From Hyphomicrobiales bacterium (GTDB lineage Bacteria > Pseudomonadota > Alphaproteobacteria > Rhizobiales > JAJFHC01), in NCBI GenBank assembly GCA_021775835.1, contig JAJFHC010000220.1, forward strand, positions 1 through 8,030: a stretch of 8,030 nt of DNA, in the 5' to 3' direction. This document shows positions 1 through 6,630 of the stretch, one piece after another. Every line of letters starts with the position of its first letter. Position 1 is the first letter of the stretch. The notes beneath the pieces are model-generated. The model saw only the letters and a list, made by a program, of their open reading frames with translations. It was not told the DNA's origin and made no database searches. The position numbers and the translations under genes were made by a program.

Positions 1-1617
1 GTTGCCGGCTGTGTCGGTGCCATGGTCGTCGGCGGAACCCTGCTGGGAACGTTTGGACTTGGCAGCGTTGAACGCACGGTGGAAACGGCACAAGTCATCC
101 AGACTGCCGAGATCTTGCAGGAACGCAACACAGACGAATCTGTTGAACGGCCGGTTCTGGGCGTTCTGGGCATCGCGCGAATTGTCGGCAGACGCGAACT
201 CACGGATGGAATAGAAGCAGGATCGGGAGCCACGCTCACCGCATCTCTGACACCCGGTGGTCAAAATACCGATCTTGTCGGTTCTCTCGCGCCTGATTAT
301 GCGCGGGCCGAGCCAAGCGCCACGCGCAAGCCCGCACCGAACAAGCCCCAGGTTCTGACCGCTCAACGCCCGGTGACCAGTGATCCGTTGCGCACGGCAG
401 CTCTCACACCGGCGGCGATTGGCGACAGCACGTCCATTACGTCGTCGCGTTCCCAGACCCGAGAAGAAACCATTACTGTTGCCCGCGGCCAGACCCTGGT
501 CGGCATACTCACCAGAAAAGGCGTGCCCCGTTACGAGGCCCGTCGGCTGATCGCAGCACTTGAGCCTGTGTTCCCGACGCGGTTGCTTCAGGACGGCCAG
601 AAACTGAATTTTTCCTATGCCACAGAACGCGACAGTCTGGGCCAGACAGTCACACGGCCGGTAAGCCTGTCGCTTGACGCGGGCGAAACCCGTCAGGTCG
701 TGGTCGAACTCGACAGCGGTGGACGGTTCATTGGCAGCTACACGAGCAAGGGCACTGCCGTTGCTTCTGTGGGAACGAGTTCGGACCAAGTCCGTTCAAA
801 CGGCAAGATCGGCAAGAGTTTCTTTGTCTCGGCCAAGGCGCAGGGTATTCCGAAATCTGTGATCGCCGAAATGACGCGGGTTCATTCCTTCGACGTGGAC
901 TTTCAGCGTGACGTGCGGGCAGGTGACTCGTACGAAGTGTTTTACGGCAAGCCTCTGACGGGCAAGAAACGCAATCGGAAGGTCGTGCTCTACTCCGCAT
1001 TGACCCTGAAGGGCAAGACCAAGGGCTATTACCGATACACCACCGCCGACGACGGCATTACCGGCTATTACGATGAAACCGGTCGCAGCGTGACGTCCGT
1101 GTTGATGCGCACACCAGTCAGCGGTGCCCGTGTGAGTTCGCGCTTCGGCATGCGCAAGCATCCAATTCTCGGTTACTCGCGAATGCACTCAGGCATTGAC
1201 TTTGCTGCCCCGCGGGGAACCCCTATCAAGGCGGCGGGCAACGGCGTCATTGAGCGCGCCGGGCGTGCCGGAGCTTACGGCAAATACATTCGTATCCGCC
1301 ATGTCAAAGGATACAAGACGGCCTACGCTCACATGCATCGTTTTGCCAAGGGCATGAAACCCGGCAAACGTGTCCGCCAGGGGCAGGTCATCGGATATGT
1401 CGGTTCAACCGGACGATCGACCGGTCCCCACCTGCACTATGAAGTCATTCGCAACAAGAAGAAGCTCAACCCGATCAAGGTCCGTATCGGCAAGGGCCGC
1501 CGCCTGCGCGGCAGGAAGCTTGCCAGTTTCGTCAAGCAACGCGACCGGATCAGGGCGATGATGCGCGAAGCACCGACCAGCACACAGGTGGCGGAAGCCA
1601 GCCAGCCCAAGCAGTAA
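1..1617 (+). CDS. M23-family peptidoglycan endopeptidase, membrane-anchored, 5' end cut by the window
   Basis: This is a probable periplasmic zinc endopeptidase that cuts peptide cross-links in peptidoglycan, or a regulator of such cleavage. The frame is open to base 1; 538 residues are visible and the start lies upstream. The first 20 visible residues (VAGCVGAMVVGGTLLGTFGL) are hydrophobic and look like a transmembrane anchor, so the first ATG at 22 lies inside the helix and is unlikely to be the true start. Counting from that ATG, residues 31-145 are a low-complexity linker. Residues 150-198 resemble a LysM/OapA-like domain, 265-360 match the middle domain seen before M23 in such proteins, and 365-485 are the LytM/M23 domain. 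The zinc ligands look intact: H389 and D393 in MHSGID, and H470/H472 in GPHLHYEV, with YAHMH at 435-439. A strongly basic tail (KGRRLRGRK) follows the domain. The gene converges on clpB, with 147 bp between their stop codons. Confidence 0.93.
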   Translation, partial: VAGCVGAMVVGGTLLGTFGLGSVERTVETAQVIQTAEILQERNTDESVERPVLGVLGIARIVGRRELTDGIEAGSGATLTASLTPGGQNTDLVGSLAPDYARAEPSATRKPAPNKPQVLTAQRPVTSDPLRTAALTPAAIGDSTSITSSRSQTREETITVARGQTLVGILTRKGVPRYEARRLIAALEPVFPTRLLQDGQKLNFSYATERDSLGQTVTRPVSLSLDAGETRQVVVELDSGGRFIGSYTSKGTAVASVGTSSDQVRSNGKIGKSFFVSAKAQGIPKSVIAEMTRVHSFDVDFQRDVRAGDSYEVFYGKPLTGKKRNRKVVLYSALTLKGKTKGYYRYTTADDGITGYYDETGRSVTSVLMRTPVSGARVSSRFGMRKHPILGYSRMHSGIDFAAPRGTPIKAAGNGVIERAGRAGAYGKYIRIRHVKGYKTAYAHMHRFAKGMKPGKRVRQGQVIGYVGSTGRSTGPHLHYEVIRNKKKLNPIKVRIGKGRRLRGRKLASFVKQRDRIRAMMREAPTSTQVAEASQPKQ

Positions 1618-1704
1618 GGCTGTTTCCGGTTTCAATGCACTCGTCATCCGGCGTCCGGATTTGGCGATGCCATTCTTGCGTTCGACCACTTGCCATCGGA
1701 GAAC

Positions 1705-1736
1705 AAAAAAGGCCCGGCAGTGCGCCAGGCCTTTTT
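1705..1736 (-). terminator. Rho-independent terminator of clpB, possibly bidirectional
   Basis: AAAAAGGCC (1706-1714) pairs with GGCCTTTTT (1728-1736), and the stem extends inward by GGC (1716-1718) with GCC (1724-1726), leaving the five-base loop 1719-1723. The one irregular pair is C1715/A1727. In a plus-strand transcript it is a C-A mismatch, but in a minus-strand transcript it is a G-U wobble. The minus strand also ends in six U rather than five. The hairpin therefore suits clpB (stop at 1765) better than the M23 gene, although it may serve both converging genes. Confidence 0.85.
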
Positions 1737-1764
1737 GGGTGAAGTGTTTTCCACGCGTCGTGCT

Positions 1765-4362
1765 TCAGGCAGCCTTTCCGACCTCTTCACCGTTGATTAC
1801 CAGACCATCTGATCCCGCACTCACCGGTACAGTGGTGCCGTCGGCAATCTTGCCGGCGAGAATGAGATCGGCGAGCGGGTCCTGCAGGAATTTCTGGATA
1901 ACGCGCTTGAGGGGACGGGCACCATACGCAGGATCATAGCCCCGGTCGGCGAGCCAGCGTGTTGCCTGTTCGTCCAGATTAAGAACGATTTTCCGATCAT
2001 CGAGAAGCGCCTGCAATCCGGCCATCTGAATGTCGACAATGACACCCATATGATCGCGATGGAGACGATGGAACAACAGAATCTCGTCGAGCCTGTTCAG
2101 GAACTCCGGCCTGAAATTCATTCGCACGACATCCATCACCTGATCGCGAACCGCCTCAACGCCGGCACCGTCTTCCTGGGCAACCAAAATTTCCGACCCC
2201 ATGTTTGAAGTCAGGATAATCAAAGTGTTTCGGAAGTCCACCGTACGGCCCTGCCCGTCGGTGAGACGTCCGTCGTCGAGCACCTGAAGCAGAACGTTGA
2301 AAACATCCGGATGGGCCTTTTCGATCTCGTCGAACAGTACCACCTGATAGGGCCGGCGCCGGACTGCTTCGGTCAGGGCACCTCCCTCCTCGTACCCGAC
2401 ATACCCGGGCGGTGCTCCAATCAGCCTGGCGACCGAGTGCTTCTCCATGTATTCGGACATGTCCAGGCGAACGATGGCACTGTCATCGTCGAACAGGAAC
2501 CCGGCAAGGGCCTTGGTCAACTCCGTCTTACCAACACCCGTCGGGCCCAGGAAGACAAAACTGCCAATCGGCCGTGTCGGATCCTGCAAGCCGGCACGCG
2601 CCCGGCGAACCGCTGCGGAAACCGCATTCACCGCTTCGCTCTGACCGACGACACGCTGGCTCAGGGCCTCTTCCATATGCAGCAGCTTCTCGCGCTCGCC
2701 TTGCAGCATCTTGTCGACTGGAATTCCTGTCCAACGGGCGACGACCTGGGCGATATGATTTTCGCTGACGGCCTCATCAACCATCATCACATGCCCGCTG
2801 TCCGCAGACTCCGTCTCTGCCAGCTGCCGCTCTAGGTCGGGAATGACGGCGTAGGCCAACTCGCTTGCCCGCTCAAGGCGACCTTCGCGCTGCGACCGAG
2901 CGAGTTCATTGCGCGCGCCCTCAAGCTCTTCCTTTATCTGTTGTGCCGAAGAGAGCTTCTCTTTCTCCGCCTGCCAACGTTCCGACAGAGTGCCGGCACG
3001 GCCTTCCAGGTCCAGTAGATCCTTCTCCAGTTTCAACAGACGGTCCTGGGACGCCTGATCGCTTTCCTTTTTCAGGGCTTCCCGTTCGATCTTGAGCTGG
3101 ATGATGCGGCGGTCCAGTTCATCGAGTTCTTCGGGTTTGGAGTCCACCTGCATGCGCAGACGGCTGGCCGACTCGTCCATCAGGTCAATCGCCTTGTCGG
3201 GCAGGAAACGATCCGTGATATACCGGTTCGAGAGATTGGCAGCCGCAACGATTGCACTATCGGTAATCCGCACCCCATGGTGCAGCTCGTACTTTTCCTT
3301 CAAGCCGCGTAGGATAGAGATCGTGTCTTCGACTGTAGGTTCGGAAACGAACACCGGCTGGAACCGCCGCGCAAGAGCGGCATCCTTTTCGACATGCTTG
3401 CGATATTCGTCGAGAGTCGTGGCCCCCACACAGTGAAGCTCACCACGGGCCAGGGCCGGTTTCAGCAAGTTGGATGCATCCATCGCTCCTTCTGCCTTTC
3501 CGGCACCGACCAGCGTATGCATCTCGTCGATGAACAGAACGATGCCACCGGCCGCCGCCGTTACTTCCTGCAGCACCGCCTTTAGGCGTTCTTCGAACTC
3601 GCCTCTGTATTTGGCGCCGGCAATCAACGCACCCATGTCGAGCGCCAGCAGTTTCTTATCCTTGAGACTTTCCGGAACATCGCCATTGATAATGCGCTGA
3701 GCCAGACCTTCGGCGATTGCTGTCTTGCCTACTCCTGGTTCACCGATCAACACCGGGTTGTTCTTGGTCCGTCGCGACAGAACCTGGATCGCACGGCGGA
3801 TCTCCTCGTCCCGGCCGATAACCGGATCGAGTTTTCCGTTTCGCGCATCTTCCGTGAGGTCGCGGGCGTACTTTTTCAAGGCATCATAACTGTCTTCCGC
3901 TGACGCGCTGTCGGCGGTGCGGCCCTGCCGCAACTGGTTTATCGCGGTGTTGAGCCCGGTCGGAGACACGCCGGCATCCCGAAGAATCTTCTCCGCACCA
4001 CTTTTTTCCGTCGCCAGGGCAAGCAATAGAAACTCCGCGGTGACAAAACTGTCGCCAGCTTTCTGTGCCAGCGTCTGGGCGGTTTCGAAAAGTCGCGCGG
4101 TTTCAGGCGCCAGATAAAGTTGCCCGGCTCCACTACCCTCAACCTTAGGCAATTTGGCAATCGCCATCTCGACAGCGCTGGCCGCTGTATGGGCATCACC
4201 GCCCGACGTCTTGATCAGGCCTTGTGCCAACCCCTGATCGTCGTCGAGCAACACCTTGAGTACATGCTCGGGAGTAAATCTTTGGTGGCCTTCACGTGTC
4301 GCCAACCCTTGCGCCGACTGTATGAAACCGCGAGCGCGTTCAGTAAATTTTTCAAAATCCAT
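1765..4362 (-). CDS. clpB: ClpB/Hsp104-type disaggregase
   Basis: This is a cytoplasmic AAA+ hexamer that, with DnaK, extracts and refolds aggregated proteins after heat or other stress. The chosen start gives 865 residues, close to E. coli ClpB (857). Order of parts: Clp N-domain about 1-145; first AAA+ domain with Walker A GEPGVGKT (207-214), pore loop KYRGEFE (tyrosine about 252), Walker B VLFIDE (275-280) and arginine fingers R332/R333; coiled-coil M-domain about 400-525; second AAA+ domain with Walker A GPTGVGKT (606-613), pore loop GYVG (Y654), Walker B VVLFDE (674-679), arginine finger R757 in FLNRLDE and sensor-2 GARPLKR (814-820). All key residues are present. The frame stays open to an ATG at 4410, but [13 protein letters not shown] is the family-like start, and GAGG at 4372-4369 lies six bases before the ATG at 4362. 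ATG codons at 4365 and 4368 are less well spaced. The gene ends at the hairpin at 1705-1736. Confidence 0.97.
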   Translation of the reverse strand: MDFEKFTERARGFIQSAQGLATREGHQRFTPEHVLKVLLDDDQGLAQGLIKTSGGDAHTAASAVEMAIAKLPKVEGSGAGQLYLAPETARLFETAQTLAQKAGDSFVTAEFLLLALATEKSGAEKILRDAGVSPTGLNTAINQLRQGRTADSASAEDSYDALKKYARDLTEDARNGKLDPVIGRDEEIRRAIQVLSRRTKNNPVLIGEPGVGKTAIAEGLAQRIINGDVPESLKDKKLLALDMGALIAGAKYRGEFEERLKAVLQEVTAAAGGIVLFIDEMHTLVGAGKAEGAMDASNLLKPALARGELHCVGATTLDEYRKHVEKDAALARRFQPVFVSEPTVEDTISILRGLKEKYELHHGVRITDSAIVAAANLSNRYITDRFLPDKAIDLMDESASRLRMQVDSKPEELDELDRRIIQLKIEREALKKESDQASQDRLLKLEKDLLDLEGRAGTLSERWQAEKEKLSSAQQIKEELEGARNELARSQREGRLERASELAYAVIPDLERQLAETESADSGHVMMVDEAVSENHIAQVVARWTGIPVDKMLQGEREKLLHMEEALSQRVVGQSEAVNAVSAAVRRARAGLQDPTRPIGSFVFLGPTGVGKTELTKALAGFLFDDDSAIVRLDMSEYMEKHSVARLIGAPPGYVGYEEGGALTEAVRRRPYQVVLFDEIEKAHPDVFNVLLQVLDDGRLTDGQGRTVDFRNTLIILTSNMGSEILVAQEDGAGVEAVRDQVMDVVRMNFRPEFLNRLDEILLFHRLHRDHMGVIVDIQMAGLQALLDDRKIVLNLDEQATRWLADRGYDPAYGARPLKRVIQKFLQDPLADLILAGKIADGTTVPVSAGSDGLVINGEEVGKAA

Positions 4363-4368
4363 CATCAT

Positions 4369-4372
4369 CCTC
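4369..4372 (-). promoter_or_regulatory. Ribosome binding site deciding the clpB start
   Basis: On the minus strand GAGG is followed by ATGATG and then the ATG at 4362. The six-base spacing favours 4362 over the ATG at 4410 and the ATGs at 4365 and 4368. Of the three tandem ATGs, only the third combines good spacing with the expected MDFEKF N-terminus. Confidence 0.7.
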
Positions 4373-4459
4373 GTAAAATGCCACGCCCGACCTGCCTGAC
4401 AACAGCGCAAGGTACCGCGTTCAATTTCTCCGCAGATTGACTTGTATCAACCTGCAACA

Positions 4460-4491
4460 TGGCCAAAACCCGGATATCGGCGTTTTGTCCA
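4460..4491. promoter_or_regulatory. 32-bp imperfect dyad in the clpB upstream region
   Basis: The arms TGGCCAAAAC (4460-4469) and GTTTTGTCCA (4482-4491) are inverted with one mismatch, around a perfect GATATC core (4473-4478). By my count 13 of 16 symmetric pairs match. The dyad sits about where transcription from the proposed clpB promoter would begin, so it could be an operator or a 5'-leader hairpin. It is not the CIRCE element bound by HrcA. The symmetry is seen directly; the function is inference. Confidence 0.45.
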
Positions 4492-4496
4492 AATCA

Positions 4497-4525
4497 TATA
4501 TAATGTGGCATTTTGGCCACACAAG
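4497..4525 (-). promoter_or_regulatory. Candidate clpB promoter
   Basis: On the minus strand TTGTGT (4524-4519) and TATATA (4502-4497) are separated by 16 bases, a fair sigma-70-type match. The same stretch also reads CTTGTGT (4525-4519), ten bases, then CCACATTA (4508-4501). That resembles the heat-shock sigma-32 pattern, CTTGAAA with CCCCATNT, but with a spacer shorter than usual. Heat-shock control would fit ClpB, but the match is imperfect. Transcription would start near 4490, giving a leader of about 130 bases. Confidence 0.4.
4499..4504 (+). promoter_or_regulatory. Perfect TATAAT -10-like hexamer facing the PEP mutase-family gene
   Basis: TATAAT on the plus strand overlaps the minus-strand TATATA. 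There is no recognisable -35 hexamer 16-18 bases upstream (positions 4475-4482 read TATCGGCG), nor a TG extended -10. If used, it would start a transcript near 4511, just upstream of the strong ribosome site at 4535-4539, and make this a true divergent promoter. The AT-rich sequence may also be coincidental. Confidence 0.3.
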
Positions 4526-4534
4526 ACCTTAACT

Positions 4535-4619
4535 GGAGGCCCCTACAGTGTACCGACTATTCCAGGCCTGGGCACGAAAACATGCTGACAATATTATGTC
4601 AGGAGAAGTGTTATTGTAG
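4535..4619 (+). CDS. Possible 23-codon leader or small-protein ORF with strong ribosome site
   Basis: GGAGG at 4535-4539 lies eight bases before a GTG at 4548. That GTG opens 23 codons ending in TAG at 4617-4619; the coding part is 4548-4619. It is the best Shine-Dalgarno and spacing combination I found outside the clpB start. The peptide begins MYRLFQAWARKHAD and ends SGEVLL. It is basic and mixed hydrophobic, with no signal peptide or membrane segment, and I do not recognise it. It could be a small protein, a leader peptide for the downstream PEP mutase-family gene (start 125 bases later), or chance. There is no run of a single amino acid as in classical attenuation peptides. The dyad at 4585-4602 lies inside it. 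Confidence 0.3.
4585..4602. promoter_or_regulatory. Perfect CTGACA-N6-TGTCAG dyad
   Basis: CTGACA (4585-4590) and TGTCAG (4597-4602) are exact inverted repeats around ATATTA. A second, looser pair of the same half-sites, TGTCA at 4623-4627 and CTGACAG at 4643-4649, follows about 20 bases later. The 18-bp length with a six-base centre is a common dimeric-regulator layout (for example the Crp/Fnr superfamily), but the half-site is not the canonical TGTGA. The likeliest target is the PEP mutase-family gene at 4745. Family assignment is not possible from sequence alone. Confidence 0.4.
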
Positions 4620-4744
4620 TGTTGTCATCAGCAGATTTTCACCTGACAGCCGTCGTACCTTCAAATGTAGCAATGCGGCAATAACAAGGCTCCGGACACA
4701 CGAACAAGACTGGTCGGCAATAGCAAGATTGAAGCGAGACAAAT

Positions 4745-5584
4745 ATGACGGACCCTACGCAACTAGCAAAGTTTGAAGCGTTTAAAGCGCTGCATCAAGG
4801 GTCGGACCTTTTTGTGATGCCAAACCCGTGGAACGCCGGCACCGCCAGAATTCTGACCGCCCTTGGTTTTGAGGCCTTGGCGACCACCAGTGCCGGTTAT
4901 GCGTTTGCCGTTGGACGCCGCGATTCTTCCGGTGGAATTTCACGCGAGGAGATTCTGGCAAATGCCCGCGAGATCGTTGAGGCCACGCCCCTTCCGGTCT
5001 CCGCCGACCTTGAAGGCGGTTTCGGCCATGCGCCATCAGATTGCGCTCAGACAGTAAGAATGGCCGCGTCGATTGGACTGGTCGGTGGATCCATCGAGGA
5101 TGCCACAGGCGATGCTCACGATCCGATCTATGAATTCAATCACGCCGTCGACCGGGTTACTGCGGCTTGCGAAGCAGCTCAGGGTGAACCGTTCGTCCTG
5201 ACTGCGAGAGCAGAAAACTTTCTCTACAAGCGCCCGGACCTGGACGACACCATCAGACGACTGCAGGCATTCGCCGAGGCTGGAGCCGATGTGCTCTATG
5301 CGCCGGGTCTTCCCAACCTCGATGCAATCCGCCAGGTTTGCGACGAGGTAGACAAACCGGTCAATGTGGTAATGGGTCTGATGGGCGCACCGTTCTCCGT
5401 TGAGGAGTTGCATGCCGCTGGTGTCAAACGCGTCAGTGTCGGCGGTTCGTTTGCCAGAGCCGCCCTCGGCGCCTTCATGAGGGCTGCCCAGGAAGTGAAG
5501 GAGAAGGGCACGTTCACTTATGCAGCGGATGCAATCCCCGATGCGCAGGCAAGCAGCTACATGGCATCTCCCAAAACAGAATAG
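4745..5584 (+). CDS. Isocitrate lyase/phosphoenolpyruvate mutase-family enzyme
   Basis: This is a 279-residue alpha/beta-barrel enzyme of the PEP mutase/isocitrate lyase superfamily. Members make or break C-C or P-C bonds of small 2-oxo acids using Mg2+. Seen in the sequence: MPNPWNAGTAR (25-35), the substrate-loop region TTSAGYAF (47-54), D60, the metal-site strand SADLEGGFG (86-94, with D88 and E90), GSIEDAT (115-121, with E118/D119), TARAENF (153-159, with R155) and the barrel-end strand VNVVMG (206-211). The KKCGH catalytic motif of true isocitrate and methylisocitrate lyases is absent, so it is probably neither. The substrate cannot be named: PEP mutase, phosphonopyruvate hydrolase and oxaloacetate decarboxylase are all possible. 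The MTDPTQLAKFEAF start is typical; its ribosome site is weak (GAAGCGAG at 4731-4738, six bases ahead). The gene is divergent from clpB. Confidence 0.9.
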   Translation: MTDPTQLAKFEAFKALHQGSDLFVMPNPWNAGTARILTALGFEALATTSAGYAFAVGRRDSSGGISREEILANAREIVEATPLPVSADLEGGFGHAPSDCAQTVRMAASIGLVGGSIEDATGDAHDPIYEFNHAVDRVTAACEAAQGEPFVLTARAENFLYKRPDLDDTIRRLQAFAEAGADVLYAPGLPNLDAIRQVCDEVDKPVNVVMGLMGAPFSVEELHAAGVKRVSVGGSFARAALGAFMRAAQEVKEKGTFTYAADAIPDAQASSYMASPKTE

Positions 5585-5850
5585 AAGCCGCCGACTGGAT
5601 CGCTATAGCACATCAGCACTTTGCAAGCCGAAGACCATTGAGTCGTTTCAAGCTGCTTTGCACACGAAGCCGTACCGGACCTGATTGCCAAATTCATCGT
5701 CTTGGGGCAGCGTCAGGAATGACAAAATCTGCAACCCTCGTGATTGTGAGCACGTTCTAGCGCTGTACAACAAACCCAACACCGCTTATGTGACCTCAAT
5801 TCAGACTTTTGGGCTGGCATGCCACAGATCCGTAAGGCACAGTGCCGGGC
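5585..5850. other. Intergenic gap between the PEP mutase-family and MOSC genes
   Basis: I see no convincing gene or terminator in these 266 bases. A weak plus-strand promoter candidate is TTGTGA (5744-5749) with TACAAC (5766-5771), spacer 16, upstream of the MOSC gene. A short inverted repeat CGTG/CACG (5739-5742 and 5751-5754) overlaps it. The gap is too long for a tightly coupled operon, so the MOSC gene probably has its own promoter. Confidence 0.4.
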
Positions 5851-6627
5851 ATGAGCACAGAAATCACCGGCACCATCGCCGAACTTTACCGATACCCTGT
5901 CAAAGGCCTTAGCCCGGAACCACTTCAGGGTACGATAATTCGTCCCGGGCACTGTTTGCCTTTTGACAGAACCTTCGCCATTGAAAACGGTCTTGGAGGA
6001 TTTGACTCCGCTGCCCCGAAACATCTGCCGAAGAACAAATTCCTGATGCTCATGTCACACGAACGCCTGGCAACGCTGACGACGGAATTCGAAGACGAAA
6101 CCCAGACGCTCACCATCAAGCGGGACGGAAAGCAGGTTGCACGAGGCTGCCTTGAGCAGCGTATCGGGCGCCAACTCATTGAACAGTTCCTGTCAGCCTA
6201 CATGAGTGCTGAAGTCCGCGGCGCTCCTAAAATCGTTACCGCGGCGGGGCATATTTTCACCGACATCGCGCCCAAGTGGCTTTCCATGATCAATCTGGCC
6301 TCGATCCGTGACCTCGAAAGGGTCGAGCAAAAGAAAATCAACCCCCTGCGATTCAGGGCCAATATCTACATCGACGGCCTTGAGCCGTGGATGGAGTTTG
6401 ACTGGATTGGTAGAACGTTGACTGTGAACGGTACGACAGCCTTACGGTGCGAGGAGCGAATCGAACGGTGTGCGGCCATCAATGTCGATCCGGACTCGGG
6501 TGCAAGAGATCTCGCACTGCCGAGAACACTGATGAGTGCCTTCGGTCACATGGACATGGGACTTTACGTATCGGTCGTCCAGGACAGTCAACTGGGTCCT
6601 GGAGACACGGTCGCTCTGGCAGACTGA
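5851..6627 (+). CDS. MOSC-domain protein, YcbX/mARC-like
   Basis: The protein has 258 residues from the ATG. Residues 6-120 match the MOSC N-terminal beta-barrel domain, opening with the typical AELYRYPVKGL (10-20). Residues about 125-255 match the MOSC domain, with RFRANIYIDG (167-176) and RCAAINVDPDSG (206-217). C207 is at the position of the conserved cysteine that in this family binds the molybdenum cofactor (mARC, YcbX). Known relatives reduce N-hydroxylated compounds or handle sulfur in molybdenum-cofactor enzymes. There is no fused ferredoxin domain here, unlike YcbX, so electrons would come from a separate protein. A GTG nine bases upstream (5842) is an alternative start. AAGG at 5834-5837 is only four bases from that GTG and 13 from the ATG, so ribosome spacing does not settle it; I prefer the ATG. 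The stop codon abuts that of the DUF4167 gene. Confidence 0.88.
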   Translation: MSTEITGTIAELYRYPVKGLSPEPLQGTIIRPGHCLPFDRTFAIENGLGGFDSAAPKHLPKNKFLMLMSHERLATLTTEFEDETQTLTIKRDGKQVARGCLEQRIGRQLIEQFLSAYMSAEVRGAPKIVTAAGHIFTDIAPKWLSMINLASIRDLERVEQKKINPLRFRANIYIDGLEPWMEFDWIGRTLTVNGTTALRCEERIERCAAINVDPDSGARDLALPRTLMSAFGHMDMGLYVSVVQDSQLGPGDTVALAD

Positions 6628-6630
6628 TCA
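6625..6630. other. Two convergent stop codons sharing the palindrome TGATCA
   Basis: The MOSC gene's TGA is 6625-6627, and the DUF4167 gene's TGA is 6628-6630 read on the minus strand. There is no base between them and no terminator hairpin with a T run at the junction, so each transcript probably runs into the other gene. Confidence 0.9.

Larger units (their letters stand above)
4460..4519. repeat. Three copies of a TGG(C/A)CAAAA word
   Basis: TGGCCAAAA is on the plus strand at 4460-4468 and on the minus strand at 4519-4511. The variant TGGACAAAA is on the minus strand at 4491-4483. Two of the copies form the arms of the 32-bp dyad, and the third overlaps the spacer and -35 region of the proposed clpB promoter. 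A 9-base word three times in 60 bp suggests a multi-site operator, but no regulator can be named from it. Confidence 0.45.

Noticed and set aside
796..1188. 130-codon minus-strand ORF opposite the M23 gene
   Set aside because: It is a shadow of the conserved M23 coding frame, with no family resemblance.
2311..2835. 174-codon plus-strand ORF opposite clpB
   Set aside because: It is antisense to the conserved second AAA+ and linker region; the coding pattern belongs to clpB.
3960..3970. Internal GTG (codon 132) of clpB as start of a short ClpB form, as known in E. coli
   Set aside because: I see no convincing ribosome site just before it.
4363..4410. Extension of clpB to an ATG at 4410, adding 16 residues
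   Set aside because: The extra residues do not look like the ClpB N-terminus, and the GAGG site is spaced for the ATG at 4362.
4513..4776. 87-codon plus-strand ORF starting with TTG
   Set aside because: It has no ribosome site, an unlikely composition and overlaps the start of the PEP mutase-family gene in another frame.
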